Shown here: one piece after another, positions 50,133 through 58,908 of the stretch
How the letters are laid out: each line of letters starts with the position of its first letter
Position numbering within the stretch: the first letter of the stretch is position 1
Assembly (NCBI RefSeq): GCF_943371865.1
Contig: NZ_CALRWL010000032.1
Coordinates: forward strand, 1-64,000
Length of the DNA stretch: 64,000 nt
DNA from: Azorhizobium sp943371865
GTDB taxonomy: Bacteria > Pseudomonadota > Alphaproteobacteria > Rhizobiales > Xanthobacteraceae
Direction: 5' to 3'
Notes under the pieces: generated by a model
Seen by the model: the letters and a program-made list of their open reading frames with translations, nothing else
Database searches by the model: none
Told to the model about the DNA's origin: nothing
Program-made: the position numbers and the translations under genes

Positions 50133-51362
50133 ATGACTGAAACCCTGATCAAGGTGGATCTCAACCAGTCCGCCTACGACAACGACATGGTGCACAATCG
50201 CTGGCACCCGGACATTCCCATGGTGGCCTGGGTGAAGCCGGGCGACGATTTTATCGTCGAGACCTATGACTGGACCGGCGGCTTCATCAAGAATAACGAC
50301 AGCGCCGACGACGTGCGCGACATCGATCTGTCCATCGTGCATTTCCTCTCCGGCCCCATCGGGGTGAAGGGGGCCGAGCCCGGCGATCTGCTGGTTGTTG
50401 ATCTGCTGGATATCGGCGCCATGCCGAGCAGCCAGTGGGGCTTCAACGGCTTCTTCTCCAAGAACAATGGCGGCGGGTTCCTCACCGATCATTTCCCCCA
50501 GGCGCAGAAGTCGATCTGGGATTTCAAGGGCATGTTCACCTCGTCGCGGCATATTCCGGGGGTGAATTTCGCCGGCCTGATCCATCCCGGCCTGATCGGC
50601 TGCCTGCCCGATCCCAAGATGCTGGAGACCTGGAACACCCGCGAGGCGGCACTGATCGCCACCAATCCCACCCGCGTGCCGGGCCTCGCCAATCCCCCGT
50701 TCGGCCCCACCGCCCATATGGGCCGGCTGACGGGCGCGGCCAAGGACAAGGCGGCGGCGGAAGGCGCGCGCACCGTGCCGCCGCGCGAGCATGGCGGCAA
50801 TTGCGACATCAAGGATCTGTCGCGCGGCTCGAAGATCTATTTCCCGGTCTATGTGGACGGCGGCGGCCTCTCCATGGGCGATCTGCATTTCTCCCAGGGC
50901 GATGGCGAGATCACCTTCTGCGGCGCCATCGAAATGGCCGGCTGGGTGCATCTGAAGGTGGAGGTGCTCAAGGGCGGCATGGCCAAGTACGGGATCAAGA
51001 ATCCCATCTTCAAGCCCTCGCCCATCACCCCGCACTATAATGACTACATCATCTTCGAGGGCATCTCGGTGGATGAAGCCGGCGAGCAGCATTATCTCGA
51101 TGTGCACATCGCCTATCGCCAGGCCTGCCTCAACGCCATCGAATATCTGAAGAAGTTCGGCTATTCCGGCGCCCAGGCCTATTCCATCCTCGGCACCGCG
51201 CCGGTGCAGGGGCACATTTCCGGCGTGGTGGACGTGCCCAACGCCTGCGCCACCTTGTGGCTCCCCACGCAGATCTTCGACTTCGACATCAATCCCACCG
51301 CCGCGGGACCCACCAAGTTCATCGACGGCTCCATCGACATGCCGCTGTCGCCGGATCTGTAG
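50133..51362 (+). CDS. fmdA: Formamidase
   Basis: 409 aa of the FmdA/AmdA acetamidase-formamidase family, which hydrolyses formamide (and other short amides) to formate and ammonia. Visible family blocks: NRWHPDIPMVAWVKPGD near the N terminus, TYDWTGGFIKNNDS, IHPGLIGCLPD, REHGGNCDIKDLSRGSKIYF, GDLHFSQGDGEITFCGAIEM and GHISGVVDVPNACATLWLP. The ATG at 50133 follows GGAG. Its place directly after the urt genes, and before an FmdB, is like the fmd locus of Methylophilus, so the transporter may carry amides as well as urea. Confidence 0.95.
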   Translation: MTETLIKVDLNQSAYDNDMVHNRWHPDIPMVAWVKPGDDFIVETYDWTGGFIKNNDSADDVRDIDLSIVHFLSGPIGVKGAEPGDLLVVDLLDIGAMPSSQWGFNGFFSKNNGGGFLTDHFPQAQKSIWDFKGMFTSSRHIPGVNFAGLIHPGLIGCLPDPKMLETWNTREAALIATNPTRVPGLANPPFGPTAHMGRLTGAAKDKAAAEGARTVPPREHGGNCDIKDLSRGSKIYFPVYVDGGGLSMGDLHFSQGDGEITFCGAIEMAGWVHLKVEVLKGGMAKYGIKNPIFKPSPITPHYNDYIIFEGISVDEAGEQHYLDVHIAYRQACLNAIEYLKKFGYSGAQAYSILGTAPVQGHISGVVDVPNACATLWLPTQIFDFDINPTAAGPTKFIDGSIDMPLSPDL

Positions 51363-51442
51363 CGCACGCGAACGCCATGGCCGGGGATGACCGCCCGGCC
51401 ATGGTTCAAGCCAAACGGCCCAGGTCCGGGGAGGACAATGCG

Positions 51443-51814
51443 ATGCCGGTCTATGATTATATGTGCGAGAGCTGCGGGCCATTCACGCAGATCCATCCCA
51501 TGAGCGCCTGCTCGGATGCGCAGCCGTGTCCCGACTGCGCCACCGCCTCGCCCCGCGCCTATCTCACCGCGCCCTATTTCGCCGGCATGGACGCGGGCCG
51601 CCGCACGGCGATCGCCACCAATGAGCGCAGCGCCCATGCGCCCATGACCAACGGCCAATTCGCCGCCAAGAGCGAACGGACCCGAAGCGAGGCAGCCAAG
51701 AAACACGGCGCCGGCTGCGGCTGCTGCGGCGGCCAGATGAAAAGCCGCACCAAGACGGCGGCCAGCGGCGCCAAGAGCTTCCCGTCCGCCCGGCCGTGGA
51801 TGATCAGCCACTAG
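51443..51814 (+). CDS. fmdB: FmdB-family zinc-ribbon regulatory protein
   Basis: 123 aa. The N-terminal 40 residues are the FmdB zinc ribbon, MPVYDYMCESCGPF ... PCPDCATASPRA, with two CxxC pairs. The rest is charged and ends with a second small cysteine cluster (GAGCGCCGGQMK) and a basic Ser/Lys tail. FmdB is thought to regulate formamidase synthesis. GAGGA stands eight bases before the ATG. It lies 80 bp after fmdA and is probably the last gene of the transporter-formamidase operon. Confidence 0.88.
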   Translation: MPVYDYMCESCGPFTQIHPMSACSDAQPCPDCATASPRAYLTAPYFAGMDAGRRTAIATNERSAHAPMTNGQFAAKSERTRSEAAKKHGAGCGCCGGQMKSRTKTAASGAKSFPSARPWMISH

Positions 51815-51831
51815 GCCGCCGGGCGGGAAGC

Positions 51832-51856
51832 GGAACCGGAGCGTCCGGGAGGGGTT
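51832..51856 (+). promoter_or_regulatory. Probable sigma-EcfG-type promoter of treZ
   Basis: GGAAC, 16 bases, then GGTT (consensus CGTT, one mismatch at the least conserved base) lies 65 bp before the treZ ATG. With the exact match before glgE it suggests shared stress control of the two halves of the TreY/TreZ route. Confidence 0.45.
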
Positions 51857-51920
51857 AGGTGGGAGCGCCCGTCGGCGCAGCCCGTTCGCGCGGGTTGGTT
51901 CCTGCCCGGTGCGTTCCTTC

Positions 51921-53747
51921 ATGACCCATCCCGTTCCGCAGACCGCGTCCGTCCTTGCCCGCGCCCATGTGATGCCGTTCGGCGCCATGCTGGTGCGGGG
52001 CGGCGTGCATTTCCGGTTCTGGGCGCCGGGGGTGGAGGCGGTGGGCCTCAATCTGCTGGACGGGCCGCTGCTGCCCATGACCCGCGAGCATGGCGGCTGG
52101 CACCATCTGGTCACCGACCAGGCGCGGCCGGGCGCGCGCTATATGTTCCGCCTGCCCGATGGGCTCGACGTGCCCGATCCCGCCTCCCGCTTTCAGCCTG
52201 AGGATGTCCACGGCCCCAGCGAGGTGATCGATCCCGCCGCTTATCCCTGGCGGGATGGCACCTGGCGCGGGCGCCCGTGGCACGAGGCGGTGATCTATGA
52301 ACTGCATGTGGGCACGTTCACGCCGCAGGGCACGTTCGCGGCGGCGGCGGAGAAACTCGATCATCTGGCGGATCTCGGCATCACCGCCATCGAGATCATG
52401 CCGGTGGCGGATTTTCCCGGCGCCCGCAACTGGGGCTATGACGGCGCCCTGCTGTTCGCGGGCGATGCCGCCTATGGCCGGCCCGAGGACTTCAAGGCCC
52501 TGGTGGAAGCGGCCCATGCCCGCGGCATGATGGTGCTGCTGGATGTGGTCTATAACCACTTCGGGCCCGACGGGAATTATCTCAACACCTATGCGCCCAC
52601 CTTCTTCACCGATCGCCACCACACCCCCTGGGGGGCGGCGATCAATTTTGACGGCCATGACTCGGCCCCGGTGCGCGATTTCATCATCCACAATGCGCTC
52701 TATTGGCTGGAGGAGTTTCACCTCGACGGCCTGCGGCTGGACGCGGTGCACGCCATTCGCGACGACAGCCAGGAGCATCTTCTGGCGGAACTGGCCCGCC
52801 GCGCGCGGGCGTCGTGCCCGGAGCGGCCGATCCATCTGATCCTGGAAAACGAGGAGAATGACACCGCCCGCCTCGCCCCCGGCGATGACCGCAGCTTCAC
52901 CGCCCAATGGAATGACGATGCCCACCATGTGCTCCACACCGCTCTGACCGGCGAGCACGAGGGCTATTATGCCGATTATGCCGGCGACATGGACAAGCAG
53001 GCGCTGGCGCTGGCCGAGGGGTTCGCCTTCCAGGGCGAGGAGATGGCCTTCCGCGGCTCTGCCCGCGGCGCGCCCAGCGTGCATCTGCCGCCCACGGCGT
53101 TCGTGGCCTTTCTCCAGAACCACGACCAGATCGGCAACCGGGCCTTCGGCGAACGCATCGCGGCGCTGGCGCCCGCGCCGGCGGTGCGGGCGGCGGCGGC
53201 CACCTATCTGCTGTGCCCGCAGATTCCCATGCTGTTCATGGGCGAGGAATGGGCCGCATCCACGCCATTCCTGTTCTTCTGCGACTTTGCCGGCGAACTG
53301 GCGGAGGCGGTGGCCAACGGGCGACGCGCCGAATTCAAGCACTTTGCGGCGTTCCAGGATCCCGCGAAGCGCGACCGCATCCCCGATCCCTCCGCCCTGG
53401 CCACATTCCGCGCCAGCACGCTGGATTGGGCCGAAGTCCAGCAGGCCGGCCACCGCGAGGTGCGGGACTGGTATCGGCGCATCCTGGCCGTCCGGCGCGA
53501 GAGGGTGGTGCCGCTGCTGCCGGGCATTGCCGCCGGCGGCACCTGGCGGGTGGTGGGCGGCGCGGGCATCGAGGTGCAGTGGGCGGCGGCGGATGGTTTG
53601 GCGCTGGAACTGCGGGCCAATCTGTCGGGCGAGAGCGTGAGCGGGTTTACGGTGCCGCGCGCGCATCTGCTGTGGAGCGAGGGCTGGTGGGACGGTGCCC
53701 GGAGCGGGCCGTGGTCGGTGCTGTGGTCGCTGGGCGATACAGCATAG
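51921..53747 (+). CDS. treZ: Malto-oligosyltrehalose trehalohydrolase
   Basis: About 608 aa, of normal TreZ length: an N-terminal beta-sandwich (VHFRFWAPGVEAVGLNLLD), the GH13 barrel with HVGTFTPQGTF-type YELHVGTFTPQGTF, VVYNHFGPDGNYL, GLRLDAVHAIRDDS (nucleophile Asp274), a catalytic Glu in LILENEEND and FLQNHDQIGNRA, and a C-terminal beta domain. It releases trehalose from maltooligosyltrehalose made by TreY. Start at the ATG at 51921 (GTG at 51909 is possible). It is not with treY but follows fmdB by 106 bp, with its own likely stress promoter. Confidence 0.94.
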   Translation: MTHPVPQTASVLARAHVMPFGAMLVRGGVHFRFWAPGVEAVGLNLLDGPLLPMTREHGGWHHLVTDQARPGARYMFRLPDGLDVPDPASRFQPEDVHGPSEVIDPAAYPWRDGTWRGRPWHEAVIYELHVGTFTPQGTFAAAAEKLDHLADLGITAIEIMPVADFPGARNWGYDGALLFAGDAAYGRPEDFKALVEAAHARGMMVLLDVVYNHFGPDGNYLNTYAPTFFTDRHHTPWGAAINFDGHDSAPVRDFIIHNALYWLEEFHLDGLRLDAVHAIRDDSQEHLLAELARRARASCPERPIHLILENEENDTARLAPGDDRSFTAQWNDDAHHVLHTALTGEHEGYYADYAGDMDKQALALAEGFAFQGEEMAFRGSARGAPSVHLPPTAFVAFLQNHDQIGNRAFGERIAALAPAPAVRAAAATYLLCPQIPMLFMGEEWAASTPFLFFCDFAGELAEAVANGRRAEFKHFAAFQDPAKRDRIPDPSALATFRASTLDWAEVQQAGHREVRDWYRRILAVRRERVVPLLPGIAAGGTWRVVGGAGIEVQWAAADGLALELRANLSGESVSGFTVPRAHLLWSEGWWDGARSGPWSVLWSLGDTA

Positions 53748-53905
53748 TCCACATGGGTGCGGTGCACGGGTGATGTGTGGGGTGCAAGGCGCGGAACATG
53801 CAATGCCTGATTGTTTTCAAAATGGAATGAATGGTATCTATTGCATGCCAGAACGGAGCGATTTTGCATCCGTCCGCAACGGGGCTTGTGTAGGCTGACG
53901 GAGGC

Positions 53906-53953
53906 AAATCCCTAAAAGGGGAAATCCCTCAAAAGGGGAAATCCCTAAAGGGG
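53906..53953. repeat. Three tandem AAATCCCT(c)AAAAGGGG units
   Basis: Units of 16, 17 and 15 bases follow directly on one another: AAATCCCTAAAAGGGG, AAATCCCTCAAAAGGGG and AAATCCCTAAAGGGG. Each has CCCT facing AGGG. They end 92 bp before the first gene of the signalling operon at 54046, in a gap of 298 bp without another feature. They could be regulator-binding iterons for that operon. Confidence 0.75.
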
Positions 53954-54045
53954 AATGGGGCGGGTCATGGGCGTGGCGCGATCGCTGGACGGAGTGCAGC
54001 GGCGGCGACATCTCGGGCGCGCAGGGGCGGGATGGATCTGCGGAG

Positions 54046-54546
54046 ATGATAAAACTCCTCGGCACGTTTTGCGTGCTGTGGCTGGTTGCATTCCCGGTGC
54101 GCCAGACGCAGGCCGAGGGCGTGCAGAGGCCACTGACGATCACGGTGGTGACCGGGGCCGGGCAGTTACTGTTTGAGCGGGCCCTCGATTTGGCCGCGCT
54201 CGATGCCTTGCCTCAGGCGAGAATTCTCACCCATACCCCCTGGACCCACGGCATGCAGGCTTTCACCGGCCCATCCCTGTCCACTTTGGCCGCTCTGGGC
54301 GGCAGGGCGGTGAAAGAGGTGCGCATCACCTCCCTGGGGGATTGGTCTGCGACCATCCCGGCGTCAGACTGGCAGGGGCAGGGCGTCATACTCGCGTCAC
54401 GGCTGAACGGAGACACCATGCGGGTACGCGACAAGGGACCCTATTGGATCATGTACCCGATCGACGGTAGGCGTGATCTTGATACGCAGATGTATCAAGC
54501 CCGAATGGTCTGGCAGGTCAAAGCACTTGAATTCGTTGTTCAATAA
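54046..54546 (+). CDS. Periplasmic molybdopterin-binding-fold (sulfite oxidase-like) protein
   Basis: 166 aa with a signal peptide (to about residue 23). The rest matches the small oxidoreductase molybdopterin-binding-fold family: RILTHTPWTHGMQAFTGPSL, a WSATIPASDW segment and VRDKGPYWIMYPID near the C terminus. The family is shorter than true sulfite oxidases, and whether it binds a molybdenum cofactor is unclear. Such genes often precede sensor kinases or diguanylate cyclases. Here it heads the operon and overlaps the frame of the kinase gene, so it is probably a periplasmic partner of that sensor. Confidence 0.75.
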   Translation: MIKLLGTFCVLWLVAFPVRQTQAEGVQRPLTITVVTGAGQLLFERALDLAALDALPQARILTHTPWTHGMQAFTGPSLSTLAALGGRAVKEVRITSLGDWSATIPASDWQGQGVILASRLNGDTMRVRDKGPYWIMYPIDGRRDLDTQMYQARMVWQVKALEFVVQ

Positions 54547-56272
54547 TAAGCCCCGGGCCTGGACGCGGCTGATGCCCGCAGCGCTCATCGTGACCACGCT
54601 CGGGCTGTTTCTGGCCACCGGGATGCTTTACGTGTCGCAGACGCAGCATCGGGCGTTGCTCTCGGCGACCGTGCGCTCGTCCGGCTGGGTCGCCTACCAG
54701 GCGCAACTGGAATATGTGAAGACCCAAGGCCAATTCGAGGTCGCGCTGCTGCGCCCCTCGCGGCGCGCGCTGGACGAATTGCAATTCCGCCTGGAACTGC
54801 TGCGCTCGCGCCTGCCGCTGCTCTATGATTCCGACGAGGGCCGCTTGCTCCAGGAGGTCATCGCGCAGAAGGACGCGGTGCAGCGCTACGAGGTGGTGCT
54901 GGACACGCTCATTGATTCCTTGCCCGAACTGGCGCCCAATTCCGAGGCCGCACTGCCCGCGTTGCGCAAGGGCTATTATGAGATCGAACCTCTGGGGCGG
55001 TTGCTACAACGGGTGTTGATGCAATCCATCGCCTATAATGAGGAGATCTTCCGCCGCGAGCGCGAGGTCGCAGCCAGTCCGGCCATCGTGCCGTTCGCGC
55101 TGCTGTTCGTCTCCGGCACCTGCCTGGTGGTGATCCTGTTCCTGGACGGGCGGCGCGACCGCCAGCGCCTGGCGGAAACCATGGCCGCCCAGGCGGCGGT
55201 GACGGCGGTGCAGGAGAATTTGCGCGCCATCATCGAGGCCATGCCCATCGGCACCATCATCGTCGATCCCGATGGGGATGTGGTGCGCTTCATCAATCCC
55301 AGCGCCGCGGCCCTGGTGGACCCCTCTCCGGACCATCCCGAATGGAAGCGCCTGGTGCGCGCCGCGTTCGAGGCGGCGGTGGATGAGAATGGCCGGCGAT
55401 CCGGCTCGCTCTCCATGGCGTTCGCCAAGCCGCAGGGCGACATCATTTCCCTGCGCGGCGCGGTGTGCGGCGTGATCTGGGAGGGCCGACCGCAACTCCT
55501 GATCCTGCTCACCGACACCAGCCGCATCCGCAACGCCGAACTCCAGCTCATGCAGGCGGCCAAGCTCGCGACCCTGGGTGAAATGGCCACCGCCATCGCC
55601 CACGAGCTGAACCAGCCGTTGGCGGTGATCAAGATGGCGGTGTCCAATGCCCGCCGGCTGGTGCTGAGCGAGGCGGATCCGGAAGCCATCACCTCCAAGC
55701 TGGAGCGCATCAGCGCCCAGGTGGACCGGGCCAAGCGCATCACCGACCAGGTGCGCCGCTACGCCCGCATGCCCTCCGACCAAACCGGCAGTTTCTCCTG
55801 CCGCCACGCGGTGGAACTGGCGGCCGGCTTCATCGCCGAACAATATCGCGCCGCGGGCATCCGCATTTCGCTCGAACAGGAAGTCTCCCCCGAACTGATG
55901 CTGGCGGGCGACCAGACCATGTTCGAGCAGGTGATCGTGAACCTTCTGGTCAATGCCCGCGATGCCTATGACACCGTACAGCGCGACACCCGCCAGGCGG
56001 TGGTCGCGGTGCGCACCCAATTGCGGGGTGCGGATCTGTTGATTGAAGTTGAGGATGATGCCGGCGGCATCCGGGAGGATATTATCGGCCAGATTTTTGA
56101 TCCATTCTGCACCACCAAGTCCGCCGACAAGGGCACCGGGCTCGGCCTGTCCATGGCCCGCAACGTGGTGCGGGACATGAACGGCACCATCGTCGCGTCC
56201 AACATCAAGGGCGGCGCCCGCTTCACCATCACCATCCCCGTGGATCGCGGCCTGTCGCAGGACGTCGCATGA
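54473..56272 (+). CDS. Membrane sensor histidine kinase
   Basis: Up to 599 aa. Transmembrane helix 1 (about 35-56), a helical periplasmic domain of about 165 residues, helix 2 (about 203-225), a PAS-like segment (about 255-360), HisKA with His377 (TAIAHELNQPLAVIKMA) and HATPase with NLLVNARDAY, DDAGGI and KGTGLGLSMARN. It should phosphorylate the receivers encoded next. The start is unclear: the GTG at 54473 overlaps the upstream gene by 74 bp, and TTG at 54527 or ATG at 54572 are alternatives. It overlaps the next gene by ATGA. Confidence 0.9.
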   Translation: MILIRRCIKPEWSGRSKHLNSLFNNKPRAWTRLMPAALIVTTLGLFLATGMLYVSQTQHRALLSATVRSSGWVAYQAQLEYVKTQGQFEVALLRPSRRALDELQFRLELLRSRLPLLYDSDEGRLLQEVIAQKDAVQRYEVVLDTLIDSLPELAPNSEAALPALRKGYYEIEPLGRLLQRVLMQSIAYNEEIFRREREVAASPAIVPFALLFVSGTCLVVILFLDGRRDRQRLAETMAAQAAVTAVQENLRAIIEAMPIGTIIVDPDGDVVRFINPSAAALVDPSPDHPEWKRLVRAAFEAAVDENGRRSGSLSMAFAKPQGDIISLRGAVCGVIWEGRPQLLILLTDTSRIRNAELQLMQAAKLATLGEMATAIAHELNQPLAVIKMAVSNARRLVLSEADPEAITSKLERISAQVDRAKRITDQVRRYARMPSDQTGSFSCRHAVELAAGFIAEQYRAAGIRISLEQEVSPELMLAGDQTMFEQVIVNLLVNARDAYDTVQRDTRQAVVAVRTQLRGADLLIEVEDDAGGIREDIIGQIFDPFCTTKSADKGTGLGLSMARNVVRDMNGTIVASNIKGGARFTITIPVDRGLSQDVA

Positions 56273-56679
56273 TGGCGACGCGGTCCATTCTGATCTGTGA
56301 CGACGAGGCGGAACTGGCGGAAGAATTGGGAGAGTTTTTTGTCTCCTGCGGCTGGGAGGTCCGGGTCTGCATCTCGGCTCCGGCAGCCCTTGCCGCCCTC
56401 TACAACGGTTTTGCCCCCAGTTGCCTGCTGACCGATCTGCGCATTGCCGATCACGACGGGGCAGAACTTGTGGCCCATACCCGGGGGCTGCCAAAGCATT
56501 TGCAGCCGCAGGTTGTTGCGATTATCACTGGGCATGTGGTGAGCGAAACCGCTGCTGCCGAATTCAATGCGGATTTCTTGTTCGTGAAGCCCATCGATCC
56601 GGTGATTGTCATGGATGGCATCGAAAAGCTTCTTTCCGGCGCGACGGATCCCGCATCATCGGGCGCCTTCAGGGGGTGA
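56269..56679 (+). CDS. Single-domain response regulator
   Basis: 136 aa, a lone receiver with the acidic pair in LICDDEAEL, phospho-acceptor Asp56 (LLTDLRIADHDG), Thr in IITGHV and Lys in FVKPIDP. No output domain, so it probably relays phosphate or acts through protein contact within the operon. Coupled to the kinase gene by ATGA overlap; one base separates it from the REC-EAL gene. Confidence 0.9.
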   Translation: MMATRSILICDDEAELAEELGEFFVSCGWEVRVCISAPAALAALYNGFAPSCLLTDLRIADHDGAELVAHTRGLPKHLQPQVVAIITGHVVSETAAAEFNADFLFVKPIDPVIVMDGIEKLLSGATDPASSGAFRG

Positions 56680-56680
56680 T

Positions 56681-57901
56681 ATGGCGCGGGCCCGGGGCAT
56701 TCTCGTGCTGGATGACGAACCGGAATTGCGCGAGGACATCGCCCAATTTCTCCTGGATGCGGGGTTTTTCGTCGATACGGCCGGCAATGCGGGCGAATTG
56801 TCCGATGCGCAGCTGACGACCTTCGACGTCGTTCTCCTGGATATTGCCATGCCGGGCCTCGATGGCCTGGACGTGGTGCGGCGGTTCAGCCTGATGCCCC
56901 AGCCCCCGCGCCTGCTGCTGATCAGCGGCCGCGGCGAAGACATGCTCCAGACCGTCGCCGATGTGGCCCGCCGGGGGCAGGTGGATGTGGTCGGCGTGCT
57001 CCAGAAGCCGTTCGACCCGCAGGATCTGCTGGACTTGCTGCGCCGCCCGCCCGCCCGCCCGCGACTCACCACTGCGCCGCAATGGACCAACGATCAGATT
57101 TTGCGTGCGGTGGCCCTTGCGGTGGAGACCGGCACCCTGCCGCTGGCGTTTCAGCCCAAGGTGACCTGCGATCAGCTGGCCTTTGCCGGTGCAGAGGCGC
57201 TCCTGGCCGGGCACTTGCCGCATCTTGGGCCAGTGTCGCCGCCGGACATGGTGGACGCGGCCGCATCCGATCCGCATCTCCTGCGGGAGATGAGCCTGGA
57301 TGTGGTGCGAATGGCAGCGGAGGGCTGCCGGCGGTGGACAGATGCGGGATGGGCGTGCCCGGTCAGCATCAATTTGCCGTTTGAGGTGTTGCGCGGCGAG
57401 CAGATTGTGGCCACCCTTTTGGCCACCGTGCGGGCGGCAGGCATACCGGAGAGCAGTGTGATCTTCGAATTGACCGAGGATTCGATCTACGATTCCTCCA
57501 CTGAGGCCCTCGCGGTGTTGGCGCGATTGCGTCTGGCCGGGTTCGGCCTGTCCCTGGATGATGTGGGGCGGCGGCAAAGCGGGCTGCTCCAGGTGGCGAA
57601 TCTGCCGATCACCGAAGTGAAGATTGATCTCGAAATCCTCGCCCAGGCGCGCCGATGGGTGAAATCGCGCTCTATTTTTGGCTCCATTGCGGAACTTGGG
57701 CGTCGCCTCGGGCTCTCCGTGGTAGCGGAAGGCGTAGAAACACGCGATGATCTCGCGCTCGTGCGCAGCCTTCCCGTGGACTATGTTCAAGGATACCTGG
57801 TGTCCCGCAAACTTCTCCTTCCGGATCTCCTCGCCATGTTGGCAGCCTGTCCTCCCCACGGCCCGCTGGTTCCCGTGGATAGCGCGGCCTCCGCGCCATG
57901 A
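56681..57901 (+). CDS. Response regulator with EAL domain (REC-EAL)
   Basis: 406 aa. The receiver (1-125) has VLDDEPE, Asp54 (LLDIAMPGLDG), and LQKPFDP. The EAL domain (about 150-395) keeps most c-di-GMP phosphodiesterase residues: Glu in GAEALLAG, Asn in SINLP, Glu in FELTED, the Asp pair in LDDVG, Lys in EVKIDLE, Glu in AEGVET and Gln in VQGYLVS. Loop 6 reads DDVGRRQSGL where active enzymes have DDFGTGYSSL, so activity may be reduced. Translationally coupled with the next gene (ATGA). Confidence 0.9.
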   Translation: MARARGILVLDDEPELREDIAQFLLDAGFFVDTAGNAGELSDAQLTTFDVVLLDIAMPGLDGLDVVRRFSLMPQPPRLLLISGRGEDMLQTVADVARRGQVDVVGVLQKPFDPQDLLDLLRRPPARPRLTTAPQWTNDQILRAVALAVETGTLPLAFQPKVTCDQLAFAGAEALLAGHLPHLGPVSPPDMVDAAASDPHLLREMSLDVVRMAAEGCRRWTDAGWACPVSINLPFEVLRGEQIVATLLATVRAAGIPESSVIFELTEDSIYDSSTEALAVLARLRLAGFGLSLDDVGRRQSGLLQVANLPITEVKIDLEILAQARRWVKSRSIFGSIAELGRRLGLSVVAEGVETRDDLALVRSLPVDYVQGYLVSRKLLLPDLLAMLAACPPHGPLVPVDSAASAP

Positions 57902-58686
57902 GCACCGAAATCCTGCCCACCCGCGTCCTGCTGGTCGACGACGACCCCGACGTGCTGATCGAACTGAGTGAAGGCCTCGCGGCGCTGGGCCTGCCTTCGC
58001 TCACCGCCGAGACCGCCGTCGAGGCGCTCGATCTGGTGCAGAAGAACGACGATCTGCAGGTGATCGTCACCGATCTCCAGATGCCGCGCATCGATGGCAT
58101 CGAACTGTTGCAGAAGCTCGCGGTGCGCCGGCGGCTGCGGCCGATGGCGGCGATCGTGATCACCGGCCATGCCTCGCTGGATCGCGCGGTGGGCGCGCTG
58201 CGCCTGCATGCGGTGGATTTTCTCCAGAAACCGCTGTCGGCGGAGGAAGTGGCCCACGCGGTCAACCGCGCGCTGTCGCTGGTGGAGGACGAGACCGTCG
58301 CCGCCAGCGGCGCCAGCCTGGTGACGGCCACCACCACCGCCCGCCCCAATTATCTGCGCGCCCTGGTGGCCGCGCGGGCGGACCGCGATGCGATATTCCA
58401 GGCCGGGCTGTTCTCCGATCCGGCCTGGGACATGCTTCTGGATCTGGCGGTGGCGGAAGCCACCAATCGGCCGATCTCGGTGACCAGCCTGTGCATCGCC
58501 TCCGGCGTGCCCACCACCACCGCGCTGCGGCGGATCGATGATCTGAAGGATGCCGGCCTGCTGGACCGGGTCCCCGATCCCGGCGACCGCCGCCGCATTC
58601 TGGTGCGGCTGACCGGAACCGGGCGTGAGCGCATGGAAGCCTTCGTGCAGCGACAAGCCGGGCGCCTCGGCATCAAGCTGGACTAG
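57898..58686 (+). CDS. Response regulator with MarR-type winged helix (REC-MarR)
   Basis: 262 aa. Receiver 1-125 with LLVDDDPD, Asp59 (IVTDLQMPRIDG), TGHAS and FLQKPLS. After a linker, residues about 175-255 form a MarR-like winged helix (MLLDLAVAEATNRPISVTSL, SGVPTTTALRRIDDLKDAGL, the wing DPGDRRRILVRLT). A receiver joined to a MarR-type output is uncommon. It is the last gene of the operon and is likely its transcriptional output, possibly binding the tandem repeats at 53906. Confidence 0.88.
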   Translation: MSTEILPTRVLLVDDDPDVLIELSEGLAALGLPSLTAETAVEALDLVQKNDDLQVIVTDLQMPRIDGIELLQKLAVRRRLRPMAAIVITGHASLDRAVGALRLHAVDFLQKPLSAEEVAHAVNRALSLVEDETVAASGASLVTATTTARPNYLRALVAARADRDAIFQAGLFSDPAWDMLLDLAVAEATNRPISVTSLCIASGVPTTTALRRIDDLKDAGLLDRVPDPGDRRRILVRLTGTGRERMEAFVQRQAGRLGIKLD

Positions 58687-58801
58687 GCAGCCATCGCCCG
58701 GCTGGCATCGCGCTCCGGGCGATCAACAACCGCGCGCTCGATGCCGCGGCGCCGTCCGGCCGCGCTTTCAGCCTCATTGCCGTTTCAGATTCTTTGCGTG
58801 A

Positions 58802-58885
58802 CCCCCGGCGCGAAAAGTGCCGGGGGGCTCACCACGCAACGCCGTTTGCGGGGCGAAGGGGCTGCGGCCCGCGGGGGCGGGCCGC
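58802..58885. terminator. Two GC-rich hairpins between convergent operons
   Basis: CCCCCGGC/GCCGGGGG around a GCGAAAAGT loop (58802-58826) and GCGGCCCGC/GCGGGCCGC (58864-58885) lie in the 222-bp gap between the REC-MarR gene and the convergent chemoreceptor gene. No U tract follows either, so terminator function is only likely. Confidence 0.45.
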
Positions 58886-58908
58886 CCCCTGGCTACGCGG
58901 CAGTCGGG

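Noticed and set aside
53906..53953. Possible CRISPR array
   Set aside because: The three units are contiguous with no spacers, and no cas gene is in the window.
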